From: Pseudomonas sp. CFBP13508 | Lineage (GTDB): Bacteria; Pseudomonadota; Gammaproteobacteria; Pseudomonadales; Pseudomonadaceae | Direction of reading: 5' to 3' | Assembly: GCF_005233515.1 (NCBI RefSeq) | Contig: NZ_QFZZ01000014.1 | Coordinates: 23,033 to 87,032, forward strand | DNA length: 64,000 nt | Shown: in pieces, positions 1-8,458 of the stretch | Position numbering within the stretch: the stretch's first letter is position 1 | Layout of the letters: each line of letters starts with the position of its first letter | Position numbers and translations under genes: made by a program | The notes under the pieces: model-generated | Database searches by the model: none | The model's input: only the letters and a program-made list of their open reading frames with translations | Told to the model about the DNA's origin: nothing

Positions 1-337
1 GTGGGTCGTAGCGCAGGGGCAGGTCGATGCTCCCGCTGTCCAGTTCCGGCTGACCCCAGGCCAAAGCGGTGTAGGCCTTTTCGGTTTCGCGATCATGAAA
101 CTGCCGCGACAGCTCGCGATGGGTGTCGGCATCACGGGCCAGCAGAATGATGCCGGAGGTTTCCCAGTCCAGACGATGGACGATGCGCGCTTCCGGGTAG
201 CCGTTTTCCTGCAAGCGGGTAATCAGGCAGTCCTTGTTGTCGTCAGCGCGACCGGGCACCGAGAGCAGCAGGGTCGGTTTGTCGACCACCAGAACGGCGG
301 CGTCCTCATGGATGATGCGGATGTTGGACAGCGGCAT
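1..337 (-). CDS. RluA-family pseudouridine synthase, partial
   Basis: Only the N-terminal 112 residues are in the window; the gene runs off the left edge. The translation contains VHRLDWETSGI, the RluA-family HRLD active-site motif whose aspartate attacks the target uridine, followed by a typical LLARD stretch. The family isomerises uridine to pseudouridine in rRNA or tRNA. The ATG is the first in frame and is followed by the usual beta-strand start (IRIIHEDAAVLVVDKP). It lies downstream of minE in the same direction, separated by a REP hairpin, and may be the last gene of the min transcript. Which RNA position it modifies cannot be told from this fragment. Confidence 0.88.
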   Translation of the reverse strand, partial: MPLSNIRIIHEDAAVLVVDKPTLLLSVPGRADDNKDCLITRLQENGYPEARIVHRLDWETSGIILLARDADTHRELSRQFHDRETEKAYTALAWGQPELDSGSIDLPLRYDP

Positions 338-389
338 TAAAACAGCCTCGTAACAAATGCCAACGGCGGCTCGGAACTGCTGATAACCC

Positions 390-462
390 TGTAGGAGCTG
401 CCGAAGGCTGCGATCTTTTGACTTTGAAGATCAAAAGATCGCAGCCTTCGGCAGCTCCTACA
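390..462. repeat. REP-type inverted repeat, family A
   Basis: Two arms of GTAGGAGCTGCCGAAGGCTG + CGATCTTTTG face each other across a few bases, giving a near-perfect long hairpin. The same arm recurs near 37.9, 41.2, 44.4 and 48.0 kb. It sits between minE and the pseudouridine synthase gene, where it may act as an mRNA 3' end stabiliser or terminator. Confidence 0.9.
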
Positions 463-506
463 CGAGCATCAACAGTCCGAGCCGCCGTAGCGACTGCCGG
501 ATCGAC

Positions 507-761
507 TCAGCGATCGGGCAGGGTGATGTTGAGTTCCAGAATCGAGCAACTGCCCTGGCTTTCCAGTGCAACATGTACGTCGTCGTTGCCGATGTTGACG
601 TACTTGCGGATCACGTCGACCAGTTCCTTCTGCAAGGCTGGCAGGTAATCCGGCGTGCTGCGCTGGCCGCGCTCATGCGCCACGATGATCTGTAGACGCT
701 CTTTCGCTACCGAGGCGGTACTTGGCTTTTTGTTGGCACGAAAGAAGTCAAAAAGGTTCAT
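507..761 (-). CDS. minE: cell division topological specificity factor MinE
   Basis: 84 residues, the usual MinE length. The N-terminus MNLFDFFR is the amphipathic membrane-binding start, followed by the anti-MinCD helix (ERLQIIVAHERG) and the C-terminal dimerisation beta domain (LEVDV-like strand VHVALESQG). MinE stimulates MinD ATPase and drives pole-to-pole oscillation so that the MinCD inhibitor is lowest at midcell. Its start codon overlaps the minD stop by one base (TAATG), so the two are translationally coupled. Assignment is secure from sequence and context. Confidence 0.97.
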   Translation of the reverse strand: MNLFDFFRANKKPSTASVAKERLQIIVAHERGQRSTPDYLPALQKELVDVIRKYVNIGNDDVHVALESQGSCSILELNITLPDR

Positions 762-1573
762 TACCTACCTCCAAACAGGCGCTCGAAGAATCCCTTCTTC
801 TCGACATCGAGGAATCGGTGGGCTTTTTCTTTGCCCAGCAGGCGGTCGACGGTATCGCTGTAAGCCTGACCGGCATCGCTCTGGTCGTCGAGGATGACCG
901 GCACGCCCTGGTTGGAAGCCTTGAGCACCGCCTGGGATTCCGGAATGACGCCGAGCAGGGTCACCGAGAGGATTTCCTTGACGTCTTCAACGCCGAGCAT
1001 CTCGCCCTTTTCAACACGCTCCGGGTGGTAGCGGGTGATCAGCAAGTGTTCCTTGATCGGGTCTTCGCCACGTTCGGCGCGGCGCGATTTGCTCGCCAGC
1101 AGGCCGAGCATGCGGTCCGAGTCACGTACCGAGGACACTTCCGGGTTGGTCACGACGATCGCTTCATCGGCGAAGTACATAGCCAGGTGCGCACCTTTCT
1201 CGATGCCCGCCGGGGAGTCGCAGACGACGAACTCGAATTGTTCCTTGAGCTCCATCAGGACTTTTTCCACGCCTTCGACGGTCAGCGCGTCTTTGTCGCG
1301 GGTCTGGCTGGCCGCCAGTACGTAGAGGTTTTCCAGGCGCTTGTCTTTGATCAGTGCCTGTTGCAGGTTGGCTTCGCCGTTTACCACGTTGACGAAGTCA
1401 TACACCACGCGGCGCTCGCAACCCATGATCAGGTCAAGGTTACGCAAGCCCACGTCGAAGTCGACGATTACTGTTTTGTGGCCGCGCAGAGCGAGACCGG
1501 TACCGATAGCGGCGCTGGTGGTGGTCTTACCCACACCACCCTTGCCGGATGTAACCACGAGAATCTTGGCCAA
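761..1573 (-). CDS. minD: septum site-determining ATPase MinD
   Basis: 270 residues, full length. A deviant Walker A motif (SGKGGVGKTT, residues 9-18) opens the protein, with DFDVGLRNLDL as the switch region and a C-terminal amphipathic membrane-targeting helix (KKGFFERLFGGR). MinD is the ParA-type ATPase that binds the inner membrane as an ATP dimer, recruits MinC to block FtsZ polymerisation and is released by MinE. It stands in the standard minC-minD-minE order. The 169 bases between minC and minD are longer than usual within an operon, so a separate promoter is possible. Confidence 0.98.
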   Translation of the reverse strand: MAKILVVTSGKGGVGKTTTSAAIGTGLALRGHKTVIVDFDVGLRNLDLIMGCERRVVYDFVNVVNGEANLQQALIKDKRLENLYVLAASQTRDKDALTVEGVEKVLMELKEQFEFVVCDSPAGIEKGAHLAMYFADEAIVVTNPEVSSVRDSDRMLGLLASKSRRAERGEDPIKEHLLITRYHPERVEKGEMLGVEDVKEILSVTLLGVIPESQAVLKASNQGVPVILDDQSDAGQAYSDTVDRLLGKEKAHRFLDVEKKGFFERLFGGR

Positions 1574-1742
1574 GGTGTTTCACCCCTAAGGAAGAAGGAC
1601 TGTTCAGCCCCTGAAAAACATCTCTTGAAAACTACTGCAGTCGGACAGCCTTGGCTGGAATTTGGCTTTAGGCCTTTTTCCTACTTCGTTTGAGCCGTTT
1701 TCGCTACGTTTTAGAGATGCTTGGAAAATGCGGCAGTATCCG

Positions 1743-2480
1743 TTAAAGCCGAATGATGTTCAACACGTCGCCTGACAGGCTGACCTGGACGCCCGAGCCC
1801 CACATCGGATCACGACGCAAATCCTCGGAGACCTTGTAATGACCGGCGATGGAGATCAGTTCAGCGCTCAATTGCTGACAGAAAATCCGTGCCTTGGTGT
1901 CACCTTTGACGCCGGCCAGCGCACGGCCGCGCATCGGGCCGTATACATGGATGTTGCCATCGGCAAGAAGTTCCGCCCCCGGACTGACCGATGAGACCAC
2001 GACCAGATCGCCACCCTGAGCATATATCTGCTGGCCACCACGTACTGGCGTGGTGATTACGCGGGTCGGTTTGACGCTCGGCTCAGGCGGCTTTTCCGGC
2101 TTCTTTTTGACTTCGGCTTCCGGCGTCTCCAGTGGACGCTCGCGGGCACCCGAGGGCGGTAGCACAGGGATGTCGATGGCGATGGCAGCGGCGATGTCTT
2201 CGATGCGGCTGGCACGAATGGCCAGGGTACGCAGGCCGTGCTGACGGCAGACGCGCATCAGCCCCGGCAGATCAACCGCGCCCTGGTTCGGCGGCAGTTT
2301 GTCCAGCGCCAGGACCAGCGGTGCATTGCTGAAAAAATTCGGCGCCTGGGCGACTTTGGCGGCCAATTGCCGATCGAGGCTTTCGAGGTCGTTACGGGCC
2401 AGTTCCAGCACAGTGATGGCCAGCATGCTGCCCTTGAGCTGGAATACGGGATCTTGGTCTAACGGGTCGGTTTGGCTCAT
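1743..2480 (-). CDS. minC: septum site-determining protein MinC
   Basis: 245 residues from the ATG giving MSQTDPLDQDPVF. An upstream in-frame start would add 22 residues that look unlike the family, so the internal ATG was chosen. The N-terminal half is the FtsZ-inhibiting domain (VFQLKGSMLAIT). A charged proline-rich linker (about residues 115-140) leads to the C-terminal right-handed beta-helix with its glycine turns (GGQQIYAQGGDLVVVSSVSPGAELLADG is split across this region), which dimerises and binds MinD. MinC prevents Z-ring assembly away from midcell. It is first in the min cluster. Confidence 0.96.
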   Translation of the reverse strand: MSQTDPLDQDPVFQLKGSMLAITVLELARNDLESLDRQLAAKVAQAPNFFSNAPLVLALDKLPPNQGAVDLPGLMRVCRQHGLRTLAIRASRIEDIAAAIAIDIPVLPPSGARERPLETPEAEVKKKPEKPPEPSVKPTRVITTPVRGGQQIYAQGGDLVVVSSVSPGAELLADGNIHVYGPMRGRALAGVKGDTKARIFCQQLSAELISIAGHYKVSEDLRRDPMWGSGVQVSLSGDVLNIIRL

Positions 2481-2597
2481 GTCGGCATACAACGGCTTGT
2501 CACTAAAAGTGCCGAGACTTATAACGAGAACGCCCGCGAGCCGCAAGCCGGGTCGAACGATGTAGAATGCGCGGCCACTGTATTTACGGAAGCTTTA

Positions 2598-3530
2598 ATG
2601 GATCGCCCGCGTTTTCGAAAAGCATATCTTGCTCCGCGCTTCTGGCCGCTCTGGTGCGGCCTGGGGCTTTTGTGGCTGATCGTGCAGTTGCCGTATCCGG
2701 CGCTGCTGACCATCGGTCGAGTTTTGGGTGCGCTGATGTATCGCGTCGCCAGCGACCGGCGAACCATCGCCCGGCGCAATCTGGAATTGTGCTTCCCGGA
2801 AAAATCCGCCGCCGAGCGCAAACGCCTGCTCAAGGAAAACTTCGCCTCCACCGGCATCGCCTTTTTTGAAATGGCGATGAGCTGGTGGTGGTCGCGCGAG
2901 CGTCTGGCGAAACTGGCCCACGTCGAAGGCCTTGAACATCTGCAGAAGGCCCAGCGCGAAGGCAAAGGCGTGATCCTCATGGCCGCGCATTTCACCACGC
3001 TGGAAATCGGCGCGGCGCTGCTCGGCCAGCAGCACACCATCGACGGCATGTACCGCGAACACAAAAACCCCTTGTTCGACTTCGTCCAGCGCCGTGGCCG
3101 CGAGCGGCACAATCTCGATTCGCTGGCGGTGGAGCGCGATGACGTGCGCGGCATGCTCAAACTGCTGCGCTCGGGCCGGGCGATCTGGTATGCGCCGGAT
3201 CAGGATTACGGCGCCAAGCAGAGCATCTTCGTGCCGCTGTTCGGCATTCAGGCCGCCACCGTCACTGCGACGACCAAGTTTGCACGGCTGGGCAAAGCGC
3301 TGGTGGTGCCGTTCACGCAGGAACGTCTGGCCGACGGCAGTGGTTATCGCCTGGTGATCCATCCGCCGCTGGAAGATTTCCCCGGCGAAAGCGAGGAGGC
3401 CGATTGCATCCGCATCAATCAGTGGGTCGAGAGCGCTTTGCGTGCCTGCCCCGAGCAATATCTATGGGCGCATCGGCGCTTCAAGAGTCGCCCGCCGGGT
3501 GAGCCGAAGCTTTATCCCAAGCGCCGTTGA
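2598..3530 (+). CDS. lpxL: lipid A biosynthesis lauroyl acyltransferase (LpxL/HtrB family)
   Basis: 310 residues, matching the family. An N-terminal membrane anchor (FWPLWCGLGLLWLIVQLPYPALL) is followed by the HX4E catalytic motif HFTTLE near residue 130 and a downstream RGRERHN/DQDYG segment typical of late lipid A acyltransferases. The enzyme adds a secondary acyl chain to Kdo2-lipid IVA at the inner membrane. The ATG at MDRPRFRKAYLAPRFW was chosen because it restores the family N-terminus. It is divergent from minC. Pseudomonads have more than one HtrB-type paralogue, so the exact acyl position is not assigned. Confidence 0.9.
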   Translation: MDRPRFRKAYLAPRFWPLWCGLGLLWLIVQLPYPALLTIGRVLGALMYRVASDRRTIARRNLELCFPEKSAAERKRLLKENFASTGIAFFEMAMSWWWSRERLAKLAHVEGLEHLQKAQREGKGVILMAAHFTTLEIGAALLGQQHTIDGMYREHKNPLFDFVQRRGRERHNLDSLAVERDDVRGMLKLLRSGRAIWYAPDQDYGAKQSIFVPLFGIQAATVTATTKFARLGKALVVPFTQERLADGSGYRLVIHPPLEDFPGESEEADCIRINQWVESALRACPEQYLWAHRRFKSRPPGEPKLYPKRR

Positions 3531-3565
3531 TTCACCCGTCCTGACAAGCATCCTGGAGTGTTGCG

Positions 3566-4738
3566 ATGAGTCCTGCTGAACCGGTTACAGGTTTGATTCT
3601 TTCCGGCGGCGGGGCTCGGGCGGCTTATCAGGTCGGGGTGCTGGCGGCGATTGCCGAGTTGCTGCCGGTCGGCGCGGACAATCCGTTTCCGGTGATCGTC
3701 GGCACCTCGGCCGGGGCGATCAATGCGGTCAGCCTGGCCAGTGGCGCCACGGACTTTCGCGCCGCCATCGAACGCCTGACCCAGTTCTGGCAGGGCTTTC
3801 GCAGCCACCGCGTGTTGCGCAGCGACTGGCCTGGAGTCATCCATCAAGCCAGCCGCTTCGTCAGCCACAGCCTGCTCGGTCTCGGTCGACAGATGCCGGT
3901 GGCGCTGCTCAACAGTTCGCCGCTGCGCGAACTGCTCGAGGAAAAACTGCACCTGCCCGGCATCGCCGAATCCATCGCGCGCAAGCAGTTGCATGCGGTG
4001 GCGGTGACCGCGTTCGGCTACGAATCAGGGCAAGCGGTGACGTTCTATCAGGGCGGCGGCACCATCGACGCCTGGCTGCGGCATCGACGCATTGGTGTGC
4101 CGACGCAGCTGTCGGTTGATCACCTGTTGGCCAGTTCAGCGATTCCGCTGTTGTTCGCGCCGGTGAAAATCGGCGAGGAGTATTTCGGTGACGGCGCGGT
4201 GCGCCAGTCGGCGCCGATCAGCCCGGCGCTGCATCTGGGTGCCAGTCGCGTGCTGGTGGTGGGCGTCAGCGGCAACCCGCGCGGCGTTGATGCACAGCAG
4301 CCGCTGGAGCGCGCCTACAGCGGCCAGCAACCGACGCTCGCGCAGATCGGCGGGCACATGCTCAACAGCACGTTTATCGACAGCCTGGAGAGCGATATCG
4401 AGTTGCTGCAGCGTCTGAATCAGTTCAGTCATTTGCTCCCGGCCGGCACGCCAACCCGCGCGCTGGGTGTGGCGCCGGTGGAAGTGCTGGTGATTGCGCC
4501 GAGTCAGCCGATCGACGAAATCGCCGCGCGGCATCGCCAGGAGCTGCCAGCGGCGTTGCGCCTGTTTCTGCGCGGGCCGGGCGCGACGAAGACGAGCGGG
4601 GCGGGGGTGCTCAGTTACCTGCTGTTCGAGGCCGGGTATTGCAGCGAGTTGATCGAGTTGGGGCGGCGGGATGCGTTGGCCAAGCGCGAGGAACTGTGCC
4701 GGTTTTTGCGGATATCTGAAGCGGTGGCTCCTGCCTGA
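3566..4738 (+). CDS. patatin-like phospholipase family protein
   Basis: 390 residues. The patatin hallmarks are present in order: glycine-rich oxyanion loop SGGGARAAYQVG near residues 13-24, nucleophile elbow GTSAG with the serine near residue 48, and the catalytic aspartate in FGDGAV near residue 208. No signal peptide is seen, so a cytosolic or membrane-surface lipid hydrolase is likely. It begins 35 bases after the lipid A acyltransferase gene with a GGAG-type ribosome site and is probably co-transcribed with it. Substrate is unknown; phospholipid or neutral lipid acyl hydrolysis is the family activity. Confidence 0.9.
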   Translation: MSPAEPVTGLILSGGGARAAYQVGVLAAIAELLPVGADNPFPVIVGTSAGAINAVSLASGATDFRAAIERLTQFWQGFRSHRVLRSDWPGVIHQASRFVSHSLLGLGRQMPVALLNSSPLRELLEEKLHLPGIAESIARKQLHAVAVTAFGYESGQAVTFYQGGGTIDAWLRHRRIGVPTQLSVDHLLASSAIPLLFAPVKIGEEYFGDGAVRQSAPISPALHLGASRVLVVGVSGNPRGVDAQQPLERAYSGQQPTLAQIGGHMLNSTFIDSLESDIELLQRLNQFSHLLPAGTPTRALGVAPVEVLVIAPSQPIDEIAARHRQELPAALRLFLRGPGATKTSGAGVLSYLLFEAGYCSELIELGRRDALAKREELCRFLRISEAVAPA

Positions 4739-4753
4739 AATCTGCGGTGAGGC

Positions 4754-4820
4754 CTTCGCGAGCAGGCTCGCTCCCACATTTGAACTCGGTCTGAATGTGG
4801 GAGCGAGCCTGCTCGCGAAG
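4754..4820. repeat. REP-type inverted repeat, family B
   Basis: Arms TTCGCGAGCAGGCTCGCTCC and its complement, each ending in CACAT/ATGTG, surround a short loop. It lies between the convergent patatin and Tsx-like genes. The same unit recurs at least six more times in the window. Confidence 0.92.
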
Positions 4821-4829
4821 CTTTCAGGG

Positions 4830-5615
4830 TCAGAAGTGGAACTTGACCAGGAAGCTCGTGGTGCTCTGATCGGTCTTGAAGTACTGGCTGTCCTTGATCC
4901 CGTACTTGTCCGACCAGTAGTCGTACTCGACACCGACATACAACTGCTTCTCGCCGAAATTCAGCGCCTTGCCCAGGTCGTATTTGACCTGCGGGTTGAA
5001 GTGCAGGTTGGCGTGGTAATCGCCTTTGGAATTGGAGTCGTTGTCGACCACCCAGTCCATGAAGCCGTCGATGAGGATGTTCGATTTGCCCACCGGAATG
5101 GTGTAGGACCACACCGGGGTGATCTGCCAGACATTGTCACCGGCGCGTGCGCCCTGGGTGTGACGCTGGTAGAAGTTCAGCTGGAAGTAGTCGAAGCCTG
5201 GAATCGCCAGGTCGAAGCCCGGACCGATCAGGTACGACTCGGTATCGCCTTCACCGAACTCGTAGGTCATGGCCAGCAACACGTCAGTCACCGGGCCGAA
5301 GGCCAGTTTCTGATCGAAGATCTTGCCGAACGACAGGCGCGGGCTGAGCTCGCCGTAGTAGGTGTTGGAGCCGACGCCGCCATCATCCTTGCCGTTGTAG
5401 AAGATCTTGTCGATGAACAGGAAGTTGTCCCCATACTTCCAGGCATCGGCGTGCTCGAAGGTCACGGTCTGCTGAATGCGCGGGTTGACCTGGAAGTCCT
5501 TGCCATACAGGTAGGTCAGGCTGTTGTTCTGCCACTGCAGCAGGCCTTCGGCCATCGCCTGGCCGCCGGCGAACATCGATCCGGCCAGCATCAGGCTGGT
5601 GCACATACGTTTCAT
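4830..5615 (-). CDS. Tsx-like (OmpK family) outer membrane channel protein, copy 1
   Basis: 261 residues from the ATG at MKRMCTSLMLAGSM, which is preceded by GGGAG; a longer frame exists upstream but lacks a ribosome site and would bury the signal peptide. The signal peptide ends at AMA/EGLLQW. The mature protein alternates short amphipathic beta strands and ends in phenylalanine (VKFHF), as outer membrane barrels do. It resembles the nucleoside-specific Tsx/OmpK porin family. It is about two-thirds identical by eye to the next gene. Placement at the end of the purine catabolism block suggests uptake of nucleosides or purine bases; that role is inferred. Confidence 0.85.
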   Translation of the reverse strand: MKRMCTSLMLAGSMFAGGQAMAEGLLQWQNNSLTYLYGKDFQVNPRIQQTVTFEHADAWKYGDNFLFIDKIFYNGKDDGGVGSNTYYGELSPRLSFGKIFDQKLAFGPVTDVLLAMTYEFGEGDTESYLIGPGFDLAIPGFDYFQLNFYQRHTQGARAGDNVWQITPVWSYTIPVGKSNILIDGFMDWVVDNDSNSKGDYHANLHFNPQVKYDLGKALNFGEKQLYVGVEYDYWSDKYGIKDSQYFKTDQSTTSFLVKFHF

Positions 5616-5986
5616 TCGGTTGCTCCCAAAGTAGGTGTTCCACGTTATTTTTTTAAGTTCGGCGCTCTGATGTGGCGCCTTTTTTCGTACCGCAAATTTC
5701 ATCCGATCGGTCAGCTTTCAATGCTGGTAGCAAAAGCTGCGCCAAGGCTTTCGAAAAACCAAAAAACGCCCGTTCGGCTGCTGAAAAACAGTCGACGAGC
5801 GTGTTTTCGGGATGCCTCAGGACTGACCGCAGCCGGGATAAGTTGGCTTTGCGGTCAGAAATTGAATTCGGGCTTTTTTTTAGAGCGAATTCGGAAGGCC
5901 GCGGAGAATACTGACTCCTCGGCCAAGGCTCAAGTGCCCCGCAACAGAGCACCGACGACAGGCATGGCGCACGGTTGCGGGCCATT
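5616..5986. other. intergenic region between the two Tsx-like genes
   Basis: 371 bases without a credible gene. It has a lower GC content than its flanks, an A/T run and an imperfect stem (ACGCCCGTTCGGCTGCTG facing CAGTCGACGAGCGTGTT) near 5765-5810. It must hold the 3' end of copy 2 and any promoter for copy 1; I cannot fix either. Confidence 0.4.
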
Positions 5987-6772
5987 TCAGAAGTGCACCT
6001 TCAGCAGCAGGCTGGCGGTGTTCTGGTTGGTATCGAACGCGTGGCTGTTTTCGATGCCGTATTTGTTCTTCCAGTAGCTGTACTCGGTGCCGACGTATAC
6101 CTGTTTCTGGCTCCAGCCCATGGCTTTGCCGAGGTCATATTTGATCTGCGGATTGATGTGCAGGTTGGCGTGGTAGGTACCGCGTGAGTTTTCGTTGTTG
6201 TCGACGACCCAGTCGAGGTAGCCGTCGATCAGCACATCGGAATTGCCCAACGGAAAGCTGTAGGACCACGCGGGGGTGATCTGCCAGACACCATCGCCGG
6301 GGCGCGGGCCTTCGGTCTGGCGGCGGAAAATGTTCAGGGTGACGTAGTTGAAGCCGGGCACTTTCAGATCGAAGCCGGGACCGATCAGGTAGGCCTCGCT
6401 TTCGCCCTCGCCATACTCGTAGGTCATCGCCAGCAGCACATCCTTGATCGGACCGAACTCGATCTTGCGGTCGAGGATCTTGCCGAAGGACAGGCGCGGG
6501 GTGAACTCGCCGTAGAAGGTGTGCGGACCTTTGTTCGGGTCCTCCTTGCCGTTGTAGAAGATCTTGTCGACGAACAGAAAGTTGTCACCGTACTTCCACT
6601 TGTCGGCGTGCTCGAAGGTGACCGTCTGCTGATACGACGGGTTGATCGCGAAGTTCTTGCCGTACAGATAGCTGAGGCTGTTGCTCTGCCACAGCAGCAG
6701 ATCGCCGGCCATGGCCTGACTCGCGGCCAGCAGGCCGCCACTCAACAGAACGTTGCTTTGCGTGCGGATCAT
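5987..6772 (-). CDS. Tsx-like (OmpK family) outer membrane channel protein, copy 2
   Basis: 261 residues, exactly the length of the neighbouring paralogue. A signal peptide (MIRTQSNVLLSGGLLAASQAMA) precedes GDLLLWQSNSLSYLYGK; the shared blocks QQTVTFEHAD, WKYGDNFLF and DKIFYNGK show tandem duplication. The last residue is phenylalanine (LKVHF), the barrel-assembly signal. It follows the NCS2 permease gene by 160 bases that include a REP element. Family knowledge points to a nucleoside-type channel; the actual solute is not known. Divergence between the copies lies mostly in the extracellular-loop-like segments, as expected if they differ in solute or phage exposure. Confidence 0.85.
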   Translation of the reverse strand: MIRTQSNVLLSGGLLAASQAMAGDLLLWQSNSLSYLYGKNFAINPSYQQTVTFEHADKWKYGDNFLFVDKIFYNGKEDPNKGPHTFYGEFTPRLSFGKILDRKIEFGPIKDVLLAMTYEYGEGESEAYLIGPGFDLKVPGFNYVTLNIFRRQTEGPRPGDGVWQITPAWSYSFPLGNSDVLIDGYLDWVVDNNENSRGTYHANLHINPQIKYDLGKAMGWSQKQVYVGTEYSYWKNKYGIENSHAFDTNQNTASLLLKVHF

Positions 6773-6822
6773 CTGTTGCTCCCTGTTGTTTTTATTGTTT
6801 GAGGCACAAGCAGTTGCGTAGT

Positions 6823-6917
6823 CCCTGTGGGAGCGAGCCTGCTCGCGAAGCGGTTGTGTCAGTCGCCATCAATGTTGAATGACACAGCGCTTTCGCGAGC
6901 AGGCTCGCTCCCACAGG
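6823..6917. repeat. composite REP element, family B
   Basis: Two family B arms in inverted orientation enclose a 40-base spacer containing GTTGTGTCAGTCGCCATCA. Almost the same arm-spacer-arm structure is found at 42134-42227, so this is a composite unit rather than two chance REPs. Confidence 0.9.
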
Positions 6918-6934
6918 TGGTGTGGTGGTTTCAA

Positions 6935-8287
6935 TCAGTGCGCATGGCAATCATTGATCGCCGCACGCTCCTTGCCGCCGAGGATGTTGAACAGCAGGTT
7001 CAGGGTCAGCGCGCTGAGGGTGGCCATGGCGATGCCGCTGTGGGTGATCGGGCTCATCCACAGCGGCAGGTGGGCGAAGAATTCCGGACGCACCACCGGG
7101 ATCAGGCCCATGCCGATGCTCACCGCGACCAGCAACTGATTGCGCCGGTCACCGATGTCGGCCTCCTGGAGGATCTTGATGCCAGTAGCAGCGACCATGC
7201 CGAACATCGCAATCGCCGCACCGCCCAGCACCGCCGGTGGAATCGATGCCACCAGAAACGCTGCTTTCGGCAACAGGCTGAGGACGATCAGCAGGCCACC
7301 GGCAACGATGGTCACCGAACGGCAGCGCACGCCGGTCATCTGCACCAGGCCGATGTTCTGCGCGAACGAGGAGTGGGTGAAGGTGTTGAAGAAACCGGCG
7401 AAGAACGACGCGCCGGCATCACACAACAAGCCACGACGGAGCATGCGCGGGCAGACTTCCTGGCCGGTGATCTTGCCCAGCGCGAGGAACATCCCGGTGG
7501 ACTCGACGAAAATGATCACCACCACCAGGCACATCGACAGAATCGGTGCCAGCTCGAATTTCGGCATGCCGAAATGCAGTGGAGTGACGAACTGAACCCA
7601 CGGTGCGCTGGCCATGCCACTGAGGTCGACCATGCCGATCACGCCGCACAGTACATAGCCCAGGCACATGCCGATCAGCACGGAAATGTTGACCCAGAAT
7701 CCGCGCATGAAGCGGTGCACCAACAGGATGGTGGCCAGCACCAGCGCGGCGATGGCCAGATAAATCGGCGAACCGAATTGCGCGGCGTCGACCCCGCCAC
7801 CGGCCCAGTTCACGGCCACGGGGAACAGCGATAAACCGATCGAGGTGATGACCGTGCCGGTCACCAGCGGCGGGAAGAAGCGCACGACCTTGGACATGAA
7901 CGGTGCGATCAGCATGCCGAAGAAACCGGCAGCGATGGTTGCACCGAAGATGCCTTGCAGACCGATGCCGGGCATGCCGGCCATGGCCACCATGCTGCCG
8001 ACCGCAGCGAAACTGGCCCCCATCATCACCGGCATACGGATGCCCATCGGGCCGATGCCGAGCGACTGCACGATGGTGGCGATGCCGGCGACGAGCAGGT
8101 CGGCGTTAATCAGGAAGGCGATTTCTTCACGACTCAGGCCAGCGGCCTGTCCGATGATCAGCGGCACCGCGATGGCACCGCCGTACATCAGCAGAACATG
8201 TTGCAGACCGACCAGGATCAGTTGCAAAAGGGGCAAACGCTGAATGGCGGGTGCGTCGGGGATGCGCGCTTTGGACAGCTCGGACAT
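6935..8287 (-). CDS. NCS2-family uracil/xanthine/urate permease
   Basis: 450 residues with about 12-14 hydrophobic segments. The nucleobase-ascorbate transporter signature QNIGLVQMTGVR is clear, as is the FVESTGMFLALG helix that lines the substrate site. Related E. coli proteins (XanP/XanQ/UacT) carry xanthine or urate by proton symport. Because the gene directly follows puuD in the urate pathway block, urate or xanthine is the likely substrate; that is inference from context. A GGTG-rich Shine-Dalgarno region (CGAGGTGTTGC) precedes the ATG. A REP hairpin separates it from puuD. Confidence 0.92.
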   Translation of the reverse strand: MSELSKARIPDAPAIQRLPLLQLILVGLQHVLLMYGGAIAVPLIIGQAAGLSREEIAFLINADLLVAGIATIVQSLGIGPMGIRMPVMMGASFAAVGSMVAMAGMPGIGLQGIFGATIAAGFFGMLIAPFMSKVVRFFPPLVTGTVITSIGLSLFPVAVNWAGGGVDAAQFGSPIYLAIAALVLATILLVHRFMRGFWVNISVLIGMCLGYVLCGVIGMVDLSGMASAPWVQFVTPLHFGMPKFELAPILSMCLVVVIIFVESTGMFLALGKITGQEVCPRMLRRGLLCDAGASFFAGFFNTFTHSSFAQNIGLVQMTGVRCRSVTIVAGGLLIVLSLLPKAAFLVASIPPAVLGGAAIAMFGMVAATGIKILQEADIGDRRNQLLVAVSIGMGLIPVVRPEFFAHLPLWMSPITHSGIAMATLSALTLNLLFNILGGKERAAINDCHAH

Positions 8288-8382
8288 GCAACACCTCGGA
8301 TCTTTTTTATTCTTGTGATTAACAGCTGCCGGGTTGCTTGCAGCTGTTTCTTTGCATCAGGGGAAACCGCGTTGCGGCGGCC

Positions 8383-8449
8383 ATTCGCGAGCAGGCTCGC
8401 TCCCACAGGGGCTCAAGGTGTCCTTGTGGGAGCGAGCCTGCTCGCGAAG
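8383..8449. repeat. REP-type inverted repeat, family B
   Basis: Inverted pair of TTCGCGAGCAGGCTCGCTCC-type arms with a 14-base loop, in the gap between puuD and the permease gene. It may stop 3'-5' exonucleases and so separate the stability of the two messages. Confidence 0.92.
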
Positions 8450-8458
8450 CTTTTTCGC

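Noticed and set aside
722..1693. A 323-codon open frame opposite minD
   Set aside because: It is antisense to the secure minD gene, has no family signature and arises from GC-rich codon bias on the other strand.
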